Made by a program: the position numbers and the translations under genes
Notes under the pieces: generated by a model
The model's database searches: none
The model's input: only the letters and a program-made list of their open reading frames with translations
What the model was told of the DNA's origin: nothing
NCBI GenBank assembly: GCA_019413955.1
Contig: DXMX01000008.1
Span: 18,949 to 31,595, forward strand
DNA length: 12,647 bases
Source: Collinsella sp.
Lineage (GTDB): Bacteria > Actinomycetota > Coriobacteriia > Coriobacteriales > Coriobacteriaceae
Reading direction: 5' to 3'
Shown: positions 6,475 to 12,647 of the stretch, piece after piece
How positions within the stretch are numbered: position 1 is the stretch's first letter
How the letters are laid out: each line of letters begins with the position of its first letter

Positions 6475-7755
6475 ATGCTCGCCTCTCTTTTCTCAAAGCC
6501 TCAATCATCGCTGTCCGCGCAGGCTAAGCACCTGGTGGCAATGCGCTTCCTCATATATACCGGCTTTCAGACCAGTTATTTTATCGGCGTCATCGGAACG
6601 CTCACCTATGCGGACGATGCCTCGGTCGTCGCGACATCGCTGGCCGTTCTGTTTATGAACGTTTTCGTGATCCTGGGATCCTTTGCGGGCGGCGCTGCGC
6701 TCGACGTCTGGGGTCCGCGCCGCCATTTCTTGCTGAGCATCGTCGGCGCGCTCGCAACTGGCACGGCGATCATCGCTTTTGGTAGCGCGACCGGCATCGT
6801 CCTGCTCGGCGCGGTGTTCTTAGGCCTTACGATGGGATTCGCCCAGCCCATTGCCACGTCCTATCCGGCCTACCTCACCGACGATCCTGTCGAGCTCAAA
6901 GACATCAACTCCGCCATCGCCATGTTCTCAAACGTGAGTATTATCGTCGGACCCACGTTGGGTGGCTTTGTCGCGGCGGCTGCGTCGTCGCGCGCGGTGT
7001 TTGTGCTCATGGTGATTTTTACCGTACTGGCGCTCGCCGCCGGTTGGGGCTTTAGGCCGCAAGGAGGTCGCGTCGCCGGGTATGCGGATGCCGATTCGGC
7101 AGAGGAAGGGGAGCGTGCGGGACAAAGCTCCAACCCTAGCACGTCCGCCCGCGCAACCTTCGCGACCAGCATCAAGACAGTCTTCACCAACAGCGTCCTC
7201 GCGCTACTTTTCTGCATCATCTTCCTCTCGACCTTTGGCTATGGAGCTTTCGATCCGCTGGAGTCGTTCTTCTACCGCGATGTTCTGCATGTCGGTGTTG
7301 AGTGGATGGGCTGGCTCTCGTCGGCCAGCGGTGTGGGCGCGGTGCTGGGCGCCGTTATTGCGCTCCGTTTGCCGCCGCATCTGATCAACCTTAAAACGCT
7401 GCTCGCGGCGCTTATGTCCGTGGGCCTGGGAAGCCTGCTCTACGTGGGAACAACGTATGTGGGCGTGGCGCTCATTGGCCAGATTGCCCTGGGCGTGGCC
7501 TGGGGCGTCGTCAACCCGCTCCACAACACGATCGTGCAAACGACGGCCCCGCTCGAGCAGCTCGGTCGCGTGAACTCGGTCATGGGTTTTGGCAACATGT
7601 TCGCCGGCGTGGCCCCGCTGGCGATTGCCCCGTGGCTGGCGGCGACGTTTGGCGTGCAGCAGACGCTCGTTGGTGCGGGCATGGTCGTGACGGCGGTTCC
7701 CGCGGCGTTGCTGCTGTTTGAACGCCGACATTTTGATCGTGCCGCAAGGCAGTAA
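6475..7755 (+). CDS. Major facilitator superfamily (MFS) transporter
   Basis: 426 residues with about twelve hydrophobic helices in two sets of six. A long, acidic, Ser-rich cytoplasmic loop separates the halves (about residues 190-230, RPQGGRVAGYADADSAEEG onward). The loop after helix 2, LDVWGPRRHFLLS (about 75-87), fits the conserved MFS G-x-x-x-D-x-x-G-R-R signature in degenerate form. The family moves small solutes, often out of the cell by proton antiport. The overall look is of a drug or metabolite exporter, but the substrate cannot be told. The start is ATG 6475, which has AAGGAG 5 nt upstream; an in-frame ATG at 6436 has no such site and lies inside the leader palindromes. It stands alone, with hairpin repeats on both sides and the 65-bp element starting at the base after its stop codon. 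Confidence 0.9.
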   Translation: MLASLFSKPQSSLSAQAKHLVAMRFLIYTGFQTSYFIGVIGTLTYADDASVVATSLAVLFMNVFVILGSFAGGAALDVWGPRRHFLLSIVGALATGTAIIAFGSATGIVLLGAVFLGLTMGFAQPIATSYPAYLTDDPVELKDINSAIAMFSNVSIIVGPTLGGFVAAAASSRAVFVLMVIFTVLALAAGWGFRPQGGRVAGYADADSAEEGERAGQSSNPSTSARATFATSIKTVFTNSVLALLFCIIFLSTFGYGAFDPLESFFYRDVLHVGVEWMGWLSSASGVGAVLGAVIALRLPPHLINLKTLLAALMSVGLGSLLYVGTTYVGVALIGQIALGVAWGVVNPLHNTIVQTTAPLEQLGRVNSVMGFGNMFAGVAPLAIAPWLAATFGVQQTLVGAGMVVTAVPAALLLFERRHFDRAARQ

Positions 7756-7820
7756 AAACCATCACAACATTCGATGAAAATCGCGATTTTGCCGAAAAAC
7801 GTCGAATGTTGTGATGGTTT
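7756..7820 (-). repeat. 65-bp palindromic element, copy 3 (inverted)
   Basis: Arms AAACCATCACAACATTCGA (7756-7774) and its complement (7802-7820) are identical to those of copy 1, around a 27-nt centre (7775-7801). Read on the minus strand, the centre matches copy 1 at 20 of 27 positions, so this copy is inverted. The centre here also contains a 14-bp self-complementary block, AAAATCGCGATTTT (7777-7790). The element begins at the base after the TAA of the MFS gene and could work as its 3'-end hairpin. Confidence 0.88.
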
Positions 7821-7851
7821 GCGCTCCGGCCAGGCCACCCTTCGGGTTCGG

Positions 7852-7884
7852 CCACCACAAAGGGGCCAGGCACCTTTGTGGTGG
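7852..7884 (+). repeat. Hairpin repeat, second family, copy B (terminator-like)
   Basis: Same 33 bases as copy A at 6268-6300, followed by TTTTTGCTTT. It sits 31 bp after the third 65-bp palindrome and before the promoter region of the HAD gene. The T-run makes termination of MFS transcripts plausible. The last T residues of the tail merge into a TTGACG hexamer (7893-7898). Confidence 0.85.
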
Positions 7885-7892
7885 TTTTTGCT

Positions 7893-7923
7893 TTGACGGG
7901 CCGCGCCTGCGCCTTGGTATACC
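7893..7923 (+). promoter_or_regulatory. Candidate promoter of the HAD phosphatase gene
   Basis: TTGACG (7893-7898) and TATACC (7918-7923) with a TG one base before it (7915-7916), which gives an extended -10. The spacer is 19 bp, longer than usual. The -10 lies inside a 10-bp palindrome TGGTATACCA (7915-7924), which might be an operator half or chance. The start codon is about 50 bp further on. Confidence 0.4.
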
Positions 7924-7978
7924 ATGTACACCACTTTCGACCTCATCCAGCACCGTCGCACAACCCAGAAAGGCCCCC

Positions 7979-8800
7979 ATGGACACCACCTTCAGCCACA
8001 TTAAAGCCGTACTCTGCGATATCGACGGCACGCTGCTCACGAGCCAGCACACGGTGTCCCCGCGCACCGTGGCGGCGATTCGCGCCCTGCGCGAGCGCGG
8101 CGTACTCTTTGGCCTGTGCACCGGGCGCGACGCCCGCGCGACCGAGGCCATGTACGAGCTCTGGGGCATCGAAGGCCTGGTAGACGTGATGGTGGGCTGC
8201 GGTGGCGCCGAGGTCATCGACCGCGCGCATGACATCAACGAGCTGAGTTATCCGCTGCCGGGCGAGACCATCGCGCGCATTTGCAAGCACATGGCGGACC
8301 TTCCAGCAACGCCCGTCTGCCCCCGAGACGGCGTGTTCTACGTGCCCGAGAGCAACGCGTGCGTCGAGCACCTGTCGCGCGTCGACGGCGTGCCCTACCA
8401 GGTGGTCGATTTTGCCGAGTTTTTGCGCGAGCCGCAGCCCAAGGTGATGTTTACCATGGCGCCCGAGGTAATGCCGCGGGTGATTGAGCGGGCGTCGACG
8501 TTTGCCGATAACACTGTTAAGGCGGCGGCTCTGCAAACCACGCAGCGGCTCTACGAGTTCATGGATCCGCGCGTGTCCAAGACGCGCGGCCTTGTGCGTG
8601 TGGCGGAGCTCAACGACATGGAGCTCCAGAACATCTGTGTGTTTGGCGATGCCGATAATGACACCTGTATGGTGGCTGACGCCGGTGTGGGCGTGGCTAT
8701 GGCAAACGGAAGCGACGCCACCCGTGCCGCCGCCGACTTTGTAACCGCAAGCAACGACAAAGACGGCATCGCGATCTTTATCGAGGAACATCTGCTGTAG
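7979..8800 (+). CDS. HAD-superfamily hydrolase, Cof/IIB type (sugar-phosphate or similar phosphatase)
   Basis: 273 residues, the usual length for the Cof-like IIB subfamily. Motif I is CDIDGTLL (nucleophile D14, acid/base D16). Motif II is LCTGR (T48). Motif III is probably SKTRGL (K201). Motif IV is FGDADND (D224, D228). Between motifs II and III lies the alpha/beta cap domain (about 80-195) typical of this subfamily. Such cytoplasmic enzymes dephosphorylate small phosphometabolites, including sugar phosphates, pyridoxal phosphate and FMN, with loose specificity; the substrate cannot be inferred. The start is ATG 7979 (MDTTFSHIKAVLCD) with AGAAAGG upstream. The frame is open back to 7811, but that stretch crosses the repeats and is not HAD-like. 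It is flanked by second-family hairpin repeats on both sides and appears monocistronic. Confidence 0.93.
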   Translation: MDTTFSHIKAVLCDIDGTLLTSQHTVSPRTVAAIRALRERGVLFGLCTGRDARATEAMYELWGIEGLVDVMVGCGGAEVIDRAHDINELSYPLPGETIARICKHMADLPATPVCPRDGVFYVPESNACVEHLSRVDGVPYQVVDFAEFLREPQPKVMFTMAPEVMPRVIERASTFADNTVKAAALQTTQRLYEFMDPRVSKTRGLVRVAELNDMELQNICVFGDADNDTCMVADAGVGVAMANGSDATRAAADFVTASNDKDGIAIFIEEHLL

Positions 8801-8813
8801 CGCCGGGGGAGAA

Positions 8814-8846
8814 CCGCCACAATGGGGATAGGCACCTTTGTGGTGG
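8814..8846 (+). repeat. Hairpin repeat, second family, copy C (degenerate)
   Basis: Left arm CCGCCACAATGG, loop GGATAGGCA, right arm CCTTTGTGGTGG. The right arm is identical to copies A and B, while the left arm and loop carry four changes; the stem keeps 10 Watson-Crick pairs, one G-T and one T-T. No T-run follows (CCTCAGG), so it is a weaker terminator than A and B. It lies 14 bp after the HAD stop codon. Confidence 0.75.
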
Positions 8847-9140
8847 CCTCAGGCGATTTGGGCGAGTTGATGCCTGCAATCTGCGCGCAAATACCAATAT
8901 GGTTGTCTGAACATTACGCTTCTGACTACCGATGAGTTAAAGATATTCTCATCAGTTTGGTAGGGTATTTCTCCCGGTAAATGACCTACAGCTCATGGTC
9001 AATTTTCGACTGTTTACAGGATGTTTACTCTTGAGCAAAATGTTGTGCAAATAAATCTAATGCCATTAAAAAATGATGGGCAACTAAATTACCAGTAGAA
9101 ACAAAAAATAGATAGCGAATAAACGAAGGTAAATCTGAGC

Positions 9141-9163
9141 AATTGTCAAGAGAATTGACAATT
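9141..9163. promoter_or_regulatory. Palindrome upstream of the surface-protein gene, possible operator
   Basis: AATTGTCAA (9141-9149) and TTGACAATT (9155-9163) are perfect 9-bp complements around GAGAA. An outer pair TAGCGAAT (9113-9120)/ATTCGCTA (9161-9168) overlaps it. The right arm contains TTGACA, a perfect -35 hexamer, but only a weak -10 (GGTTAT, 9179-9184) lies at an 18-bp spacing. It could be a regulator site or a regulated promoter. Confidence 0.4.
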
Positions 9164-9185
9164 CGCTACAAAACTATCGGTTATC

Positions 9186-9215
9186 TTGTTTAGATGTTCA
9201 AATAATCGCTACAAT
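9186..9215 (+). promoter_or_regulatory. Candidate promoter of the surface-protein gene
   Basis: TTGTTT (9186-9191), 18 bp, then TACAAT (9210-9215, 5 of 6 to consensus). Transcription would start near 9222, giving an 80-90 nt leader that opens with the stem-loop TGCGCAAT-TACAG-ATTGCGCA (9231-9251). The -10 overlaps the second TCGCTACAA direct repeat. No other pair in the region scores better by eye. Confidence 0.4.
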
Positions 9216-9230
9216 ATGGATTACTAAGCG

Positions 9231-9251
9231 TGCGCAATTACAGATTGCGCA
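9231..9251 (+). promoter_or_regulatory. Leader stem-loop of the surface-protein mRNA
   Basis: TGCGCAAT and ATTGCGCA form a perfect 8-bp stem with a TACAG loop, just downstream of the predicted transcription start. It could stabilise the 5' end of the message or bind a regulator. It is followed 39 bp later by the ribosome site GGGGAGGAG (9291-9299), itself in the loop and right arm of a 5-bp GTCTC/GAGAC hairpin (9284-9301). Confidence 0.4.
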
Positions 9252-9305
9252 GATACGTTTGATAGTGAAAGAGCAAGATCGCGGTCTCTTGGGGAGGAGA
9301 CATCG

Positions 9306-12300
9306 ATGAAAGCAAATTCAGACAAATCTAAACAGAGTAATAAAGCGACGCGCCGTGTACTGGCAGGCGTCTTGTGCGGAGCCTCCGTTTTGAGCCTGGT
9401 ATTGTCGCTCGTCATGCCCCCGATCTCTCAGGCCATTGCCAACGATGACCAGACGGTTTCTACCGAAGAAATTGTGATGGGGGGGGGTTCCTCAAGTGAG
9501 TCTACTGGTGTAGACAGCACCACTAACGGGGGTGCCGAAAAGCAGATTAGCGATGATGCCGAGAATGGCGCGAGCGAAGACGCCGCTGCCGCGGGACTGC
9601 CGTCCGGCGACGCGGAGGCCAAGGGCGCCGCGCAGCCTTCCGATACACAGCCTTCTGATGATGAAACTAACGATGAAAACGCTATCGCTCCCGTCAGTGC
9701 CGATGGCTATACCGAGGTAAGCGGCGATGTTGCTGGGGTGTTTACCAATGGCGGCAAGTTCCGACTGACGGATTATGCCTATTCGGATAAGCAGATCACT
9801 ATCAGCAAAGACACCACCATCGATCTTAACGGCAACATGCTCTGTAACCGTTCTGGCGGCTTAGACTCCTTCTTTGTGGTCGAAAACGGAGCCACGCTCA
9901 CTATCGAGGATTTAGGCCAAACAACAATAGATGCACCAAGTTCGGTCGATACGGCCAATGCGCCGGCGGGTCAGCTTGCGAGTATGGAGTGGGAAAAGGG
10001 AAGCAGCTCTAATAACGGCACTCCTAAGAGTCTTACTTACTTTGAGACCAAGAGCACGCCCAATCAAGATGGACTCGGCACAACCGAGACTACGATCAGG
10101 CATGTCGTTACGGGCTTTGGCGCTATTGATGCGGCATCGGACAGCGGTTCCGTAAAGCATGTGGTCACCGTTAAAGAGGGCGGCACGCTCGATCTCAAGG
10201 GCGGCATGATTACCACGGCCGCCAATCTGAGCGATGACGGCCATGTGATTTTTTCTGAGGGTAAAGTCAAAATCGAAGGCGGTTACGTCACCAATGGCAA
10301 CGGCGGTGGCTGGGGCGGTGGCCTGTGCATAACGGGCGAGAAGGCGGGCGCGAATGCCAGTCTCGAAATGACAGGCGGCGTGGTCGCGGGAAACAAGTCG
10401 GGTTCTGGCGGCGGCATCTATGCTGACAAGGGAGCCACCCTGAAGCTTACGGGCGGAATTATCTCTGGCAACGCTACGTATGAAAACACTTGCAACAGCG
10501 GCGGCAGTCCCGAAAATGGTTATGGCGGCGGCGTCTTTACCAAAAATGCTTGCGTTAGTATCAGCGATTCGGCAAGCATTACTAACAATCGTGTCGATTC
10601 CAATATCTCTGAATCGTTTAACAATGGCCTGCTCGGTGGCGGTGGCATTGCATGTGTAAATGGTGGCAAGCTCAGTATAACGGGTGGCTCAGTTACTGCT
10701 AACTACTCCCATGAGGCTGGCGGTGGCGTTTACGCTGGTTTTTACAACCAGACCATCGAGTTTGAAATGACTGGCGGCACGATTGCCGGCAACGTGGCGG
10801 AGAACGCTGAGGGCGGCGGTTTGCGTATCGCTGGCGGTGACAACACTGGTACGATGGCAACAATTAGCGCTGGTGAGAACAGCAAGATTTACATTACGAA
10901 CAACAAGACTATGACGGGTAAGGATCGCGGCGGCGACTGGGGCGGCGGTGGCGTCTTTATCCAGAAGGGCGGCAAGCTCAATATCGTAAAGACGTTGATT
11001 GCCGAAAATGAGGCTGGCGGCTGGGGCGGCGGCGTTGGCGCTTGCCCTACGGGCGAAACAATCGTTTCGCATTCCAACGGTGCCGCTATTTATAACAATA
11101 AAGATAATGATGGTGAACACTACTCTGCCGGCGGATATGGGAAGAACGAGGATAGTAACTCCGAGTACATTACCGAGCCCTTCAAAAAATCCGGCCATAA
11201 GGATTTCTTCCTGGTGCGTAAAAAAGATGGTGCGAACTCGACAATTGCAGTTGTGCTCGGCAAGATGCTCGGCGGCGACTCGGCTGGTTGGCAGGGCACT
11301 TGCGACGGCGAGAAGATCACCATTGAGCCAAATGGCGGCGCCGAGGCCAAGTACATGTTCGGTCTTGAGGCCCATCCGACTGCCGATGCCATGGGAAAGG
11401 CGCAGACAGCGGCTACGACCATTATCAGTGGCAACTATTCCTACACCCACGGTGGCGGCATCATGACCAACGGCGATCTTGTCGTTGGCGAGGTCAAGGA
11501 TCTGAGTGTTTATCCGAGCATGAAGCTCAATGCCACCAAGGTGCTTAAAGATGAAAAGGGAATCTCGCAAGGCCTTAGCACGCACAATTACAGATTTAAG
11601 TTGCTGCGCCAGGATGGTGACATCGAGCCTTCTTGGAAAGATGACGACACATTTGATATGGGCGATTGCAGTGTTGCGGGCGAGGCGCCTGTTGATCAAA
11701 CAAACGGCAATATCACCTTCGACTCTGGCAAGGACTATTCTTCGGGACAATACGTTTTCTATCTTGTTGAGGAACCCATCAGCGGCGAAAACGAATTGGA
11801 TACCAAATTCGACGAGACCATTTACAAGATCGTGGTAAAAGTTGAGGACAATCCATCCGACACTAAATATCTCATGTCGATTCCTATTAATTATTACAAG
11901 GTAAAAGAAATAACCGTTTCTAAAAAGACAGAGAAGGATCCCATCTTCAAACCACTTGGTTCCGAAAGCTATTCCGTTGACATCCCACAAGATAGCTCAC
12001 AAGATAGCACGAAGACTACGGTTACTATCGGTAACAGTAAGAAACCGACCTTTACCAACAAAATCGTGCCCCCCGCCTCCTGGACTCCTAAGGCGACTAA
12101 GGTCGTTGAGGGTGGCGAGATGAAGGAGTTTACACTTCAGTTTGCGAAAGACAGCAAATTTAAAAACATCATCGGTACTGCCGTGACCTCTGGTAAAGAA
12201 ACGAAGCAGACGCTTTCGTTCAAAGACACCACTGATAAAGAGGTTGAGCTCAAGTACTCGCTCGCTGATATCAGGGGTAATCCCGACGACTCGGGCGACT

Positions 12301-12647
12301 CCACGGGTGGCCCTTCCAAGACCTATACGTACTATGTGCGCGAGAAAACCGACGGTTCGCGGTTCTCGCGCTACACGTACGACCACTCGGTCTATAAGTT
12401 CACGGTTGTGGCAAGGTATGACACCGAAAAAGGAGAGATCAACTGTGCGGTGACCTACAGGAAGGGAACCGTTGACAAAGAAGGTACGTGGGTAAGCGCC
12501 GAGACCGAGGGCCACGAGTTTCCCGACACTACCCCCACCTTCACCAACACCTACTCCACCTCTTTGCCCCTTTCTGGTATGTCGGGCGTCACTCTGACGT
12601 ACCTTGCCGGCGCGGTGGTGCTTTGCGCTGCTGCGGCCTGGATGCAC
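9306..12647 (+). CDS. Sortase-anchored surface protein: beta-helix plus two FctA/Spy0128-type isopeptide domains (3' end outside window)
   Basis: At least 1114 residues, open to the window edge. ATG 9306 follows GGGGAGGAG. Residues 1-45 are a signal peptide: basic KATRR, a hydrophobic stretch at 18-37, and cleavage likely after AIA (43-45). Residues 46-130 are an acidic, Ser-rich stalk. About 132-735 is a Gly-rich, right-handed beta-helix-like region with recurring turns (MTGGVVAGN, LTGGIISGN, ITGGSVTAN, MTGGTIAGN), as in Pmp- and pectate lyase-like adhesins. About 739-920 and 926-1083 are two pilin-like domains. Each has the Lys, Glu, Asn set for a self-formed isopeptide bond: K745, E822 or E823, N918 in FTNKI; and K932, E1013, N1081 in FTNTY. 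LPLSG (1087-1091) and a hydrophobic helix (about 1093-1112) form an LPXTG-like sorting signal. The basic tail and stop codon should lie just past the edge. Probably a cell-wall-attached adhesin. A G9 tract at codons 58-61 suggests phase variation. Base composition is lower in GC than its neighbours, as is common for surface or transferred genes. Confidence 0.92.
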   Translation, partial: MKANSDKSKQSNKATRRVLAGVLCGASVLSLVLSLVMPPISQAIANDDQTVSTEEIVMGGGSSSESTGVDSTTNGGAEKQISDDAENGASEDAAAAGLPSGDAEAKGAAQPSDTQPSDDETNDENAIAPVSADGYTEVSGDVAGVFTNGGKFRLTDYAYSDKQITISKDTTIDLNGNMLCNRSGGLDSFFVVENGATLTIEDLGQTTIDAPSSVDTANAPAGQLASMEWEKGSSSNNGTPKSLTYFETKSTPNQDGLGTTETTIRHVVTGFGAIDAASDSGSVKHVVTVKEGGTLDLKGGMITTAANLSDDGHVIFSEGKVKIEGGYVTNGNGGGWGGGLCITGEKAGANASLEMTGGVVAGNKSGSGGGIYADKGATLKLTGGIISGNATYENTCNSGGSPENGYGGGVFTKNACVSISDSASITNNRVDSNISESFNNGLLGGGGIACVNGGKLSITGGSVTANYSHEAGGGVYAGFYNQTIEFEMTGGTIAGNVAENAEGGGLRIAGGDNTGTMATISAGENSKIYITNNKTMTGKDRGGDWGGGGVFIQKGGKLNIVKTLIAENEAGGWGGGVGACPTGETIVSHSNGAAIYNNKDNDGEHYSAGGYGKNEDSNSEYITEPFKKSGHKDFFLVRKKDGANSTIAVVLGKMLGGDSAGWQGTCDGEKITIEPNGGAEAKYMFGLEAHPTADAMGKAQTAATTIISGNYSYTHGGGIMTNGDLVVGEVKDLSVYPSMKLNATKVLKDEKGISQGLSTHNYRFKLLRQDGDIEPSWKDDDTFDMGDCSVAGEAPVDQTNGNITFDSGKDYSSGQYVFYLVEEPISGENELDTKFDETIYKIVVKVEDNPSDTKYLMSIPINYYKVKEITVSKKTEKDPIFKPLGSESYSVDIPQDSSQDSTKTTVTIGNSKKPTFTNKIVPPASWTPKATKVVEGGEMKEFTLQFAKDSKFKNIIGTAVTSGKETKQTLSFKDTTDKEVELKYSLADIRGNPDDSGDSTGGPSKTYTYYVREKTDGSRFSRYTYDHSVYKFTVVARYDTEKGEINCAVTYRKGTVDKEGTWVSAETEGHEFPDTTPTFTNTYSTSLPLSGMSGVTLTYLAGAVVLCAAAAWMH
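9479..9487 (+). repeat. Nine-guanine homopolymer (probable slippage tract) in the surface-protein gene
   Basis: Nine consecutive G spanning the last base of codon 58 through codon 61, encoding Met-Gly-Gly-Gly in the stalk just after the signal peptide. The downstream frame is open for over 1050 codons with nine G. With ten G the frame hits TGA after four codons beyond the run (TTC CTC AAG TGA). With eight G it hits TAG ten codons beyond it. Homopolymers of this length are the usual substrate of slipped-strand phase variation. Confidence 0.9.

Larger units (their letters stand above)
8801..9305. other. AT-rich intergenic region upstream of the surface-protein gene
   Basis: 505 bp with no credible gene. 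It begins with a degenerate hairpin repeat (8814-8846). From about 8870 the base composition turns visibly AT-rich, unlike the GC-rich genes before it. It then holds several small dyads: CTACC-GATGAG/CTCATC-GGTAG (8926-8963), AATTGTCAA/TTGACAATT (9141-9163) and TGCGCAAT/ATTGCGCA (9231-9251). A 9-bp direct repeat TCGCTACAA occurs at 9163-9171 and 9206-9214. The ribosome site and a possible promoter for the surface protein are at its right end. Confidence 0.75.

Noticed and set aside
2409..7820. The three 65-bp palindromes as a CRISPR array
   Set aside because: Copies are kilobases apart with genes between them, in mixed orientation, and have no spacer-like regularity.
9113..9168. An invertible promoter upstream of the adhesin flanked by TAGCGAAT/ATTCGCTA
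   Set aside because: The arms are only 8 bp, the enclosed segment is about 40 bp with no convincing full promoter, and no recombinase gene is nearby. Simple operator symmetry is more likely.
9479..9487. The G9 tract as a sequencing error hiding a broken gene
   Set aside because: With nine G the frame joins a good signal peptide to a fully open 1050-codon body ending in a sorting signal, so the length given is consistent. Read-level confirmation is still the decisive test.
10689..11990. A 433-codon open frame opposite the surface-protein gene, and another at 11997-12647
   Set aside because: Both lie wholly against the adhesin, whose signal peptide, repeats and sorting signal are clear. The antisense products have no ribosome site or family resemblance that I can see.

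Overview
The window looks like chromosomal DNA of a gut Coriobacteriia, most likely Collinsella or a close relative. This rests on the GC-rich, Gly/Ala/Arg-rich codon use, the strong GGAGG-type ribosome binding sites, a fused MoaC-MobB protein and a sortase-anchored surface protein with Spy0128/FctA-type domains. The genus is an inference from overall impression, not a database result.

Layout. 1-2330 (minus strand): an operon whose promoter, near 2300-2330, is built like a MerR-family target (19-bp spacer holding a perfect palindrome). It encodes a MATE efflux pump (911-2257) followed by a BmrR-like MerR regulator (7-855), so it reads as a self-regulated, ligand-induced efflux module. 2409-3715: one gene for a protein with a Vsr-like/DUF559-type nuclease fold (2575-3612), bracketed by two same-orientation copies of a 65-bp palindromic element. 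3845-6209: a two-gene molybdenum-cofactor operon, moaA and a moaC-mobB fusion, translationally coupled; the six bases coding the last two glycines of MoaA also carry the Shine-Dalgarno sequence of the next gene. 6207-6300: two hairpin repeats of a second family. 6475-7755: an MFS transporter with a structured leader. 7756-7884: a third, inverted copy of the 65-bp element, then another repeat of the second family. 7979-8800: a Cof-type HAD phosphatase. 8814-8846: a degenerate hairpin of the second family. 8870-9305: an AT-rich upstream region rich in small palindromes. 9306 to the window end: a large surface protein (at least 1114 residues) with signal peptide, acidic Ser-rich stalk, Gly-rich beta-helix, two isopeptide-forming pilin-like domains and an LPLSG sorting signal.

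The most interesting observations are these. (1) A run of nine G at 9479-9487 lies early in the surface-protein gene; gaining or losing one G brings a stop codon within 4 to 9 codons, the layout of a phase-variable contingency locus. (2) The three copies of the 65-bp palindrome have 19-bp perfect arms, a constant 27-nt centre and a compensatory arm change. (3) A separate hairpin family has a GGGG(C/A)CAGG-type loop. (4) The MerR-type operator drives the MATE-merR operon. (5) The moaA 3' end has a dual coding/ribosome-binding use.
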